Assembly: GCA_030040335.1 (NCBI GenBank)
Contig: JASHTX010000054.1
Location: 1 to 14,674, forward strand
Source: Microcaldota archaeon
Lineage (GTDB): Archaea > Micrarchaeota > Micrarchaeia > Micrarchaeales > CABMGC01
Reading direction: 5' to 3'
Length of the DNA: 14,674 bases
Positions within the stretch are counted from its first letter, which is position 1; every line of letters begins with the position of its first letter. The notes below the pieces were generated by a model. That model searched no databases. It was not told where the DNA came from and worked only from the letters and a program-made list of their open reading frames with translations. Positions 1 through 6,616 of this stretch are shown piece by piece. The translations under genes were made by a program, and so were the position numbers.

Positions 1-59
1 TAGCTGGATGTCATGCAGCCTATTATGCCAGTAGCTGAAATAGGTCTGCATCATGGCGC

Positions 60-64
60 GGTGA
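60..64 (+). promoter_or_regulatory. Shine-Dalgarno site GGTGA for the acyltransferase gene
   Basis: GGTGA matches the archaeal anti-Shine-Dalgarno sequence and ends four bases before TTG at 69. The GTG inside this stretch (61-63) reaches a stop after three codons, and no ATG lies in frame upstream before the stop at 36-38. The site therefore decides in favour of the TTG start. Confidence 0.6.
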
Positions 65-68
65 AGAC

Positions 69-1058
69 TTGAAAACAGAAGCCGGGTTGCAGGGCATGCG
101 TGGCTGGGCTGCAATAATGGTGATGTACTATCACCTTCTGCCTTCGTTTGCCTATGTCTCGATACTTCCCCTTGCTTTTCTCTACTCCGGATATTCCGGA
201 ATTATATTTTTCTTCGTGATAAGTGGCTACATACTGATGCGCAAGTTTGACTCGCCAGACTACAAGGTGGAAGGGAAGTTCAGCCCTGTGAAATACTACC
301 TCAGGAGGATATTCCGCATCTGGCCGCTCTACTTCATTGCGATCCCGATCTTCATGGTGACGCTCGGCATGCCATTCAACTTGCTCGACCTTGTCTTCAT
401 GCAGAACTATTTCCCATCGACTTTCTTCCACAGCCCCTTCTGGACTCTTTTGATAGAGGAACTCTTCTACCTCATTCTGCCCATATGGGCGATAGCGTTT
501 CACAGAAACTGGCGTCTGGCACTGGTCTGCATGGTCGGGCTTAATCTGGCCTATATGGGTTATCTCGCCTTCGTACTCAATATGTCGACTCCAACTCTTT
601 ACGCTTACAACCAGTTTCCTGCCTACGCTACAGCCTTTGCCTTGGGCAGCATAGTGGCACGCGGCAAAAACCTTAAGATAAACTGGATGGCGGTTGCAGT
701 CATATGGTTGATTGTCTCTACCGCTCTCGCGAGCACGGCCGAATTCGTTGTCGAGTACGCGTGGTTTACTCCGATGATATTTTCTTTTGTATACTTTCTG
801 GTTCTCTGCAACCTGCGTAGTTCCTGGTTTTTTACAAATAAAGTCTCGCAGGCGATCGGAAATCTCACTTATCCTCTTTACCTGATGGGCCTGCCAGTTG
901 AAGATATACTCTTTTCGATCTTCGGAAACAACCTCATATGGATACCTCTTACTATAATCGGGGTTTTTGCATCTGCTTACCTCCTGCACAGGTTCGTGGA
1001 GAGACCTTTTATCGGCCTGGGCCGCAGTATCGAAGCGCGTATCTTCGGATCACACTAA
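69..1058 (+). CDS. Acyltransferase-3 family integral membrane protein (OafA/NolL-like)
   Basis: Predicted 329-residue polytopic membrane protein with about ten hydrophobic segments. The N-terminus carries the family signature LQGMRGWAAIMVMYYH (Arg11 and His22 at the usual catalytic positions), followed near residues 78-86 by RRIFRIWPLYF, the second hallmark Arg-rich motif. Members of this family transfer acetyl or other acyl groups to sugars of surface polysaccharides, glycans or lipids; the substrate cannot be told from the sequence. The length is slightly below the usual 350-380. The start is a TTG preceded by GGTGA; the in-frame ATG at 96 would cut into the conserved motif. The next gene starts 76 bp downstream on the same strand and encodes a large secreted protein, so a role in modifying surface glycans is plausible but inferred. 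No promoter is visible upstream, and the gene could belong to an operon that begins outside the window. Confidence 0.85.
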   Translation: MKTEAGLQGMRGWAAIMVMYYHLLPSFAYVSILPLAFLYSGYSGIIFFFVISGYILMRKFDSPDYKVEGKFSPVKYYLRRIFRIWPLYFIAIPIFMVTLGMPFNLLDLVFMQNYFPSTFFHSPFWTLLIEELFYLILPIWAIAFHRNWRLALVCMVGLNLAYMGYLAFVLNMSTPTLYAYNQFPAYATAFALGSIVARGKNLKINWMAVAVIWLIVSTALASTAEFVVEYAWFTPMIFSFVYFLVLCNLRSSWFFTNKVSQAIGNLTYPLYLMGLPVEDILFSIFGNNLIWIPLTIIGVFASAYLLHRFVERPFIGLGRSIEARIFGSH

Positions 1059-1063
1059 TGGGC

Positions 1064-1116
1064 GTTCCGGAACCGAGCCAGAGGAGAGGTATTTTAAGCT
1101 ATAACAACACGTTATC
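1064..1116 (+). promoter_or_regulatory. Putative promoter with inverted repeats ahead of the giant surface protein
   Basis: The TATA-like ATTTTAAG at 1091-1098 lies about 40 bp ahead of the ATG at 1135, which would put the transcript start near 1120 and leave a leader of about 15 bases. A perfect 10-bp palindrome (GTTCCGGAAC, 1064-1073) lies upstream of the TATA element, and an inverted repeat ATAAC-N5-GTTAT (1101-1115) lies just downstream. Either could be an operator; the first could equally be a transcript-end hairpin of the preceding gene. Only a weak ribosome-binding match (GGCGG, 1121-1125) is visible. Confidence 0.4.
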
Positions 1117-1134
1117 AGCAGGCGGCGTGTCAAG

Positions 1135-4100
1135 ATGCAGGCAGGACCAGAATACGGGAGAATAGCTGTAGTGCCCAAAGACTCTGGAAGACAGACATCG
1201 CTTGGCTACTTGTTGATATACTTCTGGGCCATACTCATACTCGCAGCCATAATCATTGTCTTTCACCTTGTCGTATTTCCTTCTGGTTCGCAGCAGGCAG
1301 GCTGCACCTTTGCAGCTGGTATCTATTGCCAGGACATTGTGCTGAGTTCCAATTCGATCGCAAGCAGCGCAGCCGTGTTGCTGAAGAATACGCAGATATA
1401 CCCGATACTTAATCCCCAGGTGACGTTCAGTGCCAACAACGTTAGCGCAACTGGCAGTTGCTCTCCAGACATTGTACAACCGGGAGGAACGATGGTTTGC
1501 AACGCTACATTCCTGCACAAATCCTTCACTCTGGGCGCCCCTATCTCTGGTACTGTCTCGATAAGCGCGGTTCCATGCCAGAGTCTCAACGTCGCAAACT
1601 GCCAGGGCGGGAAGAGCCAGACCACCTCTGGCACGTTCAGTATTCAAATCTCAACAATTTCACAGGGTCCACTGGCAACGATATCGCTTACAGTTGCAAA
1701 TACGACACAAGCCGCAGACGGAGCGCAGGATTCTGTGACTGCTACTGTGGAACTGCTGGGTACGCCTCTACCGCAGGCGACAGTCACGTTTATAGAGTCC
1801 AACACCTTTGCGATCCTATCGCCTAAGGTCGTGCTGACCGGAGGAGACGGAAGCGCCATTGCCTACATATCCAGCCTCCTTACAGGCGAGACTACCGTAA
1901 CTGCTACATTCGAGAATGTCTCGGCAACAGCCAACATCCTATTCATATCTCCGATATCCATGACCGTAGAGTTCGGCCCGGGACTGAGCTCTATCTGCTC
2001 AGGAACAAACTCAGGGCAGACTATACTGAAGGTCGGCTCCAAGTCGTATACATGTTCGCAGCTGCCTGTAGTGCTTTTGTACAAAGCCGGATCCATCTAT
2101 AACTACTCATTTGCCTCGCAGGTTCCCAACGTCCCTGACGGCTCAGGGGTGCAGTACGCCTATCTCTCTGCCACGGGTTGTGGCCTGAATGGGGAGGCCG
2201 GCCGCTTCACAGTTCCGAATTCCAACTGCACGATAGCTCTCAACTATACAAAACAATATTATCTCAGCGAAACTGTGAATCCGCACGCAGGCGGCACTGT
2301 GCTTCCGGGTAGCGGCTGGGAGAAGGCCGGCGCTCCGGTAACACTGAGCGCAATCTCCAATCCCGGGTGGGCGTTCACTGGTTGGGCTGGGATCGGGATT
2401 TCCAACTATTCTGGCAGTGTAGGGACTTTCACAATAGCGATCAACGGGCCACTGACTCAGCAAGCCAACTTCATATCCAACAGTATTGCGGTAACAACTA
2501 CGATGAACTTTACGGTCTGCAACGGCCTCACCTCTGACCTGGGCTGCCTCTCAACCGATAACTGCACTGTTGCAGGAGGCACTGCGTGTGTATCAGGGTA
2601 TGGCTGCAGCACAAGCACATGCTGCTGTTTCCTTAGTACGACCAGTACTACGACCTCTTCGACCTCAACTTCAAGCACTTCTACATCGACTACTTCCACA
2701 TCCACTTCCTCAACTGCGATCTACTGCAGCCAGCTGCCCTACAACTTCGGTTGCCAGTCCTCTTTGGCCGATTGCCAGAGTGTAGCCGGTCCTGGAGGTA
2801 CCTGCAACTCCTATCCATATGATTGCGATACCTGCTGCTGCGTCTTGACAACATCCACATCAACTTCTACAACCTCTACTTCAAGTACGTCCACAATACA
2901 ATCTATCTCCTGCTCAAACAGCGCCGGCACCTGGACCTGTTCTGGGGCTTCGCCATCATGCGGCACGTCTGCTTGCGGCTCTTGCGTTGGCGGCACTGCT
3001 TCAGGCGCAAGTTGCACCGCGTCGTGCTCCAATAGCGCCGGCACCTGGACCTGTACTGGTTCAAATCCAACGTGCGGTAGCGCCTGCGGAGCCTGCAATG
3101 GAGGCAGCTTTGTGAGTGGCACATGCGGTACTGCGTGCTCTGTTCCTTACTCTTCCAATCCCAACGATTATGGCACTTGGGCCTGCTTGGGTTCAAGCCC
3201 TACATGCGGCACCACCTGCGGTGCCTGTGCAACAGGCACTGCATCGGGAACAGAGTGTGCGACCTCTTGCTCGATTTCTGCTTCCTCCAACCCCAATGAT
3301 TATGGCACATGGTCCTGTCAGGGAGCAAGCCCTACGTGCGATGCGGCAACCTGCGGTGTTTGTGATGACAACAGCGTGCAACCAAACACTCCCGCACCTG
3401 CATGTACCGTCGCTTGCGCTGTTTCTCAAACCTCCAATCCTGACGATTACGGTACCTGGACCTGCACCGGGGCGGACTCAGGAGAGTCGACTACCTGTGG
3501 CAATTGTGGGGTATGCAATAGCGGCAGTGCGCAGGGAGCGGACTGCCAAGTGACTGCATCCTGCTCTGGAGGCGGCGGAACGTGGAGTTGCGGCGGAAGC
3601 AATCCTTCGTGCGGCAGCACCTGCGGCTCCTGCGAGAGCGGCTCTGCGTCAAGTGTCAGTTGCCCTACGACTGTCTCCTGTAGCTACAGTGGCGGCAGCG
3701 GTTCGTGGAGCTGCGCGGGACTCAATGCCCAGTGCAACAACGCGGTATGCGATGGTTGCACGAGTGGAAGCCCTTCGACGACTGCAAGCTGTACGACTGG
3801 AACATGCTCATACACTGCTGGCGGAAGCGGCAGTACTGGAACCTGGACATGCAACGGGCCTTATCAAACCAGCCCTCAGTGCAACCCCAATGTCTGCGAC
3901 GCCTGCACGAGCGGCACTTCATCCAGTTCGGCAAGCTGCAGCACAGGAACCTGCTCTGCAACTACCAATGGTTGCTCGCCATGTAATTGGGTATGCAGCG
4001 GGGATGGCGGAAGCAGTCCAACCTGCAACACCGCTGCGTGCTATGATTGCAGTGGCAGCGGCGCAACAGCTTCAAATGAGGTGTGTAACGTTCCAACGGT

Positions 4101-4803
4101 CCAAGTTGTTCAGACTCTGGACAACACGCCAGTCAGCTCTCAGACTGACTCTGTTACACTCAACTATCCCGAAGCTGTAACGGCTGGAGACACGCTCGTG
4201 ATAGTCGCAACTGGCGTCTACATTTATGGCTATTCAAAATCGTTCAGTTGTAGTCAAGATTCCTTTTCAGCTGCTGATGGCAGAGGTAACGGGCTGACTC
4301 TCCAAACATCTAACTGCGAATCTTATGCTGACAACAACTGCAACGCTCCTGGCTGCCCCAGGGCGACCAGCTCTTATATCTGGACGGGTACCGTCACCAA
4401 CGGAGGCAGTGATTCCGTAACTGTTACCTCTAGCCCGTCTCAATACCTTTTGGTTGGAATTTTTGAGATCTCAGACACCGCCTCGGGAACACCTGTGAGT
4501 AGCAGCACTGGAGGCGGAAGCGGGGCTGGCCAACGCCCCGGTTCTGCATATACAGTCAGCCCGGCAATCTCTTACAATAATGGTGCTTTTGCTGTTGCAG
4601 GTCTTGCCGAGAATGTAGGTGCAAGCATATCACTAAGCGATGGATACCAAGGGGGATCATCGGCGCTGGGTAGCAGCGGAGATTCAGGGGTAGGCTATGA
4701 ATACTCTACTTCGCTCGGCACAGGATCCGTATCCCTACCATTCGGCAGCAGCGGAATCACTAGCGTCGATGTGTGGAGCGAGTCGGGAGTTGTCATCACC
4801 TAG
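1135..4803 (+). CDS. Giant pilin-like, Cys-rich repetitive surface adhesin
   Basis: A 1222-residue predicted extracytoplasmic protein. Residues 18-48 (GRQTSLGYLLIYFWAILIL onward) resemble the class III signal/pilin helix common in DPANN pilin-like proteins (KGQ-S-LEYLLTYGWAILI), but Gly24 replaces the usual Glu at +5 and the cleavage context is degenerate. A CTF-x5-C pattern (Cys57, Cys65) follows, as in those pilins. Then come an invasin/Big_1-like Ig domain (about 178-268), a divergent InlB-B-type repeat (about 374-446, with GWAFTGW), two modules ending in CCC (462-498 and 531-569) each followed by a Ser/Thr linker, nine six-Cys repeats (593-984), and a Gly/Ser-rich beta domain (986-1222) that contains YPEAVTAGDTLVIVA. 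No lipobox or C-terminal anchor is seen, so the N-terminal helix probably holds it in the membrane or in a pilus. An adhesin or surface role is inferred. The gene ends six bases from the convergent ferredoxin gene. Confidence 0.8.
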   Translation: MQAGPEYGRIAVVPKDSGRQTSLGYLLIYFWAILILAAIIIVFHLVVFPSGSQQAGCTFAAGIYCQDIVLSSNSIASSAAVLLKNTQIYPILNPQVTFSANNVSATGSCSPDIVQPGGTMVCNATFLHKSFTLGAPISGTVSISAVPCQSLNVANCQGGKSQTTSGTFSIQISTISQGPLATISLTVANTTQAADGAQDSVTATVELLGTPLPQATVTFIESNTFAILSPKVVLTGGDGSAIAYISSLLTGETTVTATFENVSATANILFISPISMTVEFGPGLSSICSGTNSGQTILKVGSKSYTCSQLPVVLLYKAGSIYNYSFASQVPNVPDGSGVQYAYLSATGCGLNGEAGRFTVPNSNCTIALNYTKQYYLSETVNPHAGGTVLPGSGWEKAGAPVTLSAISNPGWAFTGWAGIGISNYSGSVGTFTIAINGPLTQQANFISNSIAVTTTMNFTVCNGLTSDLGCLSTDNCTVAGGTACVSGYGCSTSTCCCFLSTTSTTTSSTSTSSTSTSTTSTSTSSTAIYCSQLPYNFGCQSSLADCQSVAGPGGTCNSYPYDCDTCCCVLTTSTSTSTTSTSSTSTIQSISCSNSAGTWTCSGASPSCGTSACGSCVGGTASGASCTASCSNSAGTWTCTGSNPTCGSACGACNGGSFVSGTCGTACSVPYSSNPNDYGTWACLGSSPTCGTTCGACATGTASGTECATSCSISASSNPNDYGTWSCQGASPTCDAATCGVCDDNSVQPNTPAPACTVACAVSQTSNPDDYGTWTCTGADSGESTTCGNCGVCNSGSAQGADCQVTASCSGGGGTWSCGGSNPSCGSTCGSCESGSASSVSCPTTVSCSYSGGSGSWSCAGLNAQCNNAVCDGCTSGSPSTTASCTTGTCSYTAGGSGSTGTWTCNGPYQTSPQCNPNVCDACTSGTSSSSASCSTGTCSATTNGCSPCNWVCSGDGGSSPTCNTAACYDCSGSGATASNEVCNVPTVQVVQTLDNTPVSSQTDSVTLNYPEAVTAGDTLVIVATGVYIYGYSKSFSCSQDSFSAADGRGNGLTLQTSNCESYADNNCNAPGCPRATSSYIWTGTVTNGGSDSVTVTSSPSQYLLVGIFEISDTASGTPVSSSTGGGSGAGQRPGSAYTVSPAISYNNGAFAVAGLAENVGASISLSDGYQGGSSALGSSGDSGVGYEYSTSLGTGSVSLPFGSSGITSVDVWSESGVVIT
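2518..2841 (+). repeat. Duplicated Cys module ending in CCC within the giant protein
   Basis: Two related protein modules, residues 462-498 and 531-569. They share the pattern C-x7/8-GC-x5/6-C-x6/8-C-x5-C-x3-CCC with different residues in between, so this is an old duplication. Each is followed by a Ser/Thr linker. I recognise no named domain. Confidence 0.6.
2635..2715 (+). repeat. Low-complexity Ser/Thr linker 1
   Basis: Twenty-seven codons (residues 501-527) encode only Ser and Thr, built from imprecise repeats of act, tca, aca and tct codons. Such stalks are typically extended and often O-glycosylated in secreted proteins. Codon usage varies, which argues against recent slippage of a pure microsatellite. 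Confidence 0.75.
2848..2895 (+). repeat. Low-complexity Ser/Thr linker 2
   Basis: Sixteen codons (residues 572-587) of Ser and Thr only, joining the second CCC module to the Cys-rich repeat array. Same character as the linker at 2635-2715. Confidence 0.7.
2911..4086 (+). repeat. Nine tandem six-cysteine repeats in the giant protein
   Basis: Residues 593-984 hold nine degenerate units of about 36-48 residues centred on GTWxC-xGxxPxC-GxxCGxC-xxGxASGxxC-xxxC, with 56 Cys in about 392 residues. Units 1 and 2 share a perfect 21-base stretch (2920-2940 and 3034-3054). Units 3 to 5 share the insertion SNPNDYGTW or SNPDDYGTW. Units 7 to 9 are longer and more divergent. The gradient suggests repeated unequal duplication. 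The even spacing fits disulfide-stapled beta modules outside the cell. Confidence 0.8.
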
Positions 4804-4809
4804 GTACTG

Positions 4810-5184
4810 CTACTTGTAGATCGACTTGTATGTGTTGCTGCTGTCATCTGTTATGACTATGCATTCGCCCTCGCACTCTATCAGGCATGCCTGACAGAGG
4901 ATGCACGCGGATCCCTGAGTCGCCACAGAGAGTCCGCCGCTTGTGCCATCGTTGTCCTTTGCGAAGTGCTTGTGCCCGTCCTGCACACTCTGCCACTTGG
5001 CCACTATGTCAGGAAGTGTCTTGCCTGTCCACTTGTGATCCGCAGGCGCGGTATCCCCGTTTGCGCCTTCAGAGTCAGGATTGTCAGGCGTACCCCTGCC
5101 TTTCATCTCGAAAACCGCAACTGGACATACGTCCTTGCAGTGCTGGCAGCCCGTGCATTTCTCCTTCTCTACAAAAACATCCAT
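4810..5184 (-). CDS. Ferredoxin-like 2[4Fe-4S] protein with an insertion between clusters
   Basis: A 124-residue acidic protein with two complete cluster motifs: Cys10-x2-Cys13-x2-Cys16-x3-Cys20-Pro and Cys94-x2-Cys97-x2-Cys100-x3-Cys104, plus an extra Cys108. In classical 2[4Fe-4S] ferredoxins the two motifs lie about 30 residues apart and both end in Pro; here 73 residues separate them (including DHKWTGKTLPDIVAKW) and the second has Glu after its last Cys. It is probably a soluble electron carrier, though a small subunit of an oxidoreductase cannot be excluded because no partner enzyme is adjacent. A separate TATA-like element lies upstream, and no ribosome-binding site precedes the ATG, so a short or absent leader is likely. 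The gene converges with the giant surface protein gene, leaving six bases between stops. Confidence 0.85.
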   Translation of the reverse strand: MDVFVEKEKCTGCQHCKDVCPVAVFEMKGRGTPDNPDSEGANGDTAPADHKWTGKTLPDIVAKWQSVQDGHKHFAKDNDGTSGGLSVATQGSACILCQACLIECEGECIVITDDSSNTYKSIYK

Positions 5185-5200
5185 TCTGAATCGCCTGAAT

Positions 5201-5229
5201 TATAGACTCCGAACAACAGCTATTTATTC
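5201..5229 (-). promoter_or_regulatory. Putative promoter of the ferredoxin-like gene
   Basis: Read on the minus strand, GGAATAAATAG (5229-5219) and TCTATAATTC (5206-5197) are both TATA-like. The first would place the transcript start near 5198 with a leader of about 14 bases. The second would give a start inside the coding region, so the first is preferred. The 82-bp gap to the TldE stop leaves room for an independent promoter. Confidence 0.4.
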
Positions 5230-5266
5230 CCTTTGCTCATGTTCGGCAACTGAAAGCCGCACGGTT

Positions 5267-6616
5267 TCAGGCAACCGTCACCTTTGCCTCTCTTACGAGT
5301 ATGCTTGGCATGAAGAAATATTCGCCTTCCGCTTCCCACGAAGACGCCTGTTTAGTATCGTCAGCAGCGCACTCTATGTTCTTCAGCATGCGTATCATGT
5401 TGTCGCTCACCCTTATTCCCACTATCGAGCCCACGTTCTTCTGCTTTATGGCGAACTTTATCTCCCCGTTCTCTATGTATAGGGCAAGGTCCCTGGGCAC
5501 GGTCGAGAAGTCGCCGGTAAGGTAGTTGCTGAATCTCGTGTACCATAGGTTGGTGACGAGTATGCCCTTGTGCACGTTCCTGACCAGCTCATCAACACTC
5601 GCTACCTTCTTGTTGTGCCTGAAGTGCATCACGTTCGGGTTCGGCTCTACAAGGCCGGCGTTGCCTGTGCTTTTTGTTTTGTACTTTTTCGCTGTTGAAT
5701 AGTTGTGAAGGTAGCTTGCCAAGATGCTGTTTGCCACCAGCGTGGTCCTCTGCGTCGGATAGCCTTCAGAGTCGTACGGAGATGCGTCTATCGAATCTTT
5801 CATGTCTCCCTCGTCGTATATCGTTATGTCCTTGTTTGCAACTTCCTTGTTCAGCTTGCCCGTGAACCAACTGCCCGTCTCCACGTTCCCTATGCATGCC
5901 ATCGAATTGGTCATGTAGAGAAGAGAGCCTCCCGGAGACGGCATGTAGATGATGTCGTATGTTCCGTTCTCTATCCTGCCTGTCTTGTCGGCACTCATGG
6001 CCATGTCCGCGGCGTCGCCTCCCGTCTTCTCCGCGTCTATCTCTCCCAGCCTTGAAGAGGCAACCGCGTCTTGGAAGGAGAAGTTGGTTCCCTTGAAAGC
6101 CCTGAGGGAAAGCCTTACCTCGCTGTTGCTCCCGCTCGCATGTGCCCTGTTGCTTGTCACCAGCTCGTCCTCGCTGTATCCTACCAGTACCGTGCCGGCT
6201 ACATTTGTCGCATGCTTCCCGAGAGCGCCATTTATCGCGGCATAAGCGATATCTGCTATCTCCTCAGTCGATATATCCCTTACTTTCTTATCAGGCGGAT
6301 TTGCCTTTTTGTACTTGAAGGGCCCTTCGGCAAGGCCGTTGTAGTCCTCTTTGGCCTGGAGCAACGGCATCGCCTGCTTTGCCCTCCCCAGTGCCTTCTG
6401 TACATCGTTTTTCTCCAGTTTGTCTATGTTTGTGAAGAATACCCTTTTCTTGCTGGAGACGAAGAGCGATGCCGCATTCTCGAACTTTGTGACAATAGAA
6501 TCCACTTTCGCATTTGCGATCTTGAGATAACTCCTCTTCGCCATGTACATGTGCGCGACTGCCTCGTCAAACCCGTCTGAAACAGCCATCTTTACTATCG
6601 CTTTTGCGTCAATCAT
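5267..6616 (-). CDS. tldE: TldE/PmbA-type subunit of the TldD-TldE metalloprotease
   Basis: 449 residues when started at the ATG at 6616, which overlaps the tldD stop as ATGA and is preceded by GGGGAGATC. The frame stays open 28 codons further upstream into tldD, but that extension (MRQGGADAGRASDNG) is antisense-like filler. The family pattern is clear: an N-terminal domain with VDSIVTKFENAASLFV, a central GSNSEVRLSLRAF region, DASPYDSEGYPTQRTTLV near 277-294, and the C-terminus FMPSILVREAKVTV. It lacks HExxxH, as expected for TldE, which is the non-catalytic partner in the heterodimer. In bacteria TldD/TldE cleaves unstructured peptides and matures microcin B17; in archaea a general peptidase role is likely. 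It is the last gene of the peptidase operon. Confidence 0.93.
   Translation of the reverse strand: MIDAKAIVKMAVSDGFDEAVAHMYMAKRSYLKIANAKVDSIVTKFENAASLFVSSKKRVFFTNIDKLEKNDVQKALGRAKQAMPLLQAKEDYNGLAEGPFKYKKANPPDKKVRDISTEEIADIAYAAINGALGKHATNVAGTVLVGYSEDELVTSNRAHASGSNSEVRLSLRAFKGTNFSFQDAVASSRLGEIDAEKTGGDAADMAMSADKTGRIENGTYDIIYMPSPGGSLLYMTNSMACIGNVETGSWFTGKLNKEVANKDITIYDEGDMKDSIDASPYDSEGYPTQRTTLVANSILASYLHNYSTAKKYKTKSTGNAGLVEPNPNVMHFRHNKKVASVDELVRNVHKGILVTNLWYTRFSNYLTGDFSTVPRDLALYIENGEIKFAIKQKNVGSIVGIRVSDNMIRMLKNIECAADDTKQASSWEAEGEYFFMPSILVREAKVTVA

Noticed and set aside
1..60. Tail of an upstream gene
   Set aside because: All three plus frames close within the first 72 bases and nothing in the few residues identifies a family, so no partial gene is called.
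51..989. 312-codon open frame on the minus strand
   Set aside because: Exact antisense of the acyltransferase gene; its translation is rich in His, Arg, Lys and Glu without any family motif, whereas the plus-strand frame has clear conserved motifs.
1059..1134. Possible tRNA-sized gap between the first two genes
   Set aside because: No T-loop consensus (GGTTCAAATCC-like) or cloverleaf pairing could be found; it holds promoter-like sequence instead.
1099..1647. 182-codon open frame on the minus strand over the start of the giant gene
   Set aside because: Antisense shadow without recognisable domain or start signal; the opposite frame has a signal/membrane helix and continuous domain structure.
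2911..4086. CRISPR-like repeat array
   Set aside because: The repeats are degenerate, in frame, codon-phased and encode conserved cysteines; there are no uniform repeats with unique spacers.
3116..4180. Two long plus-strand frames (145 and 175 codons) inside the Cys-repeat array
   Set aside because: They arise because the repeat codons read as Ala/Arg/Leu-rich sequence in another frame; no ribosome-binding site or motif supports them.
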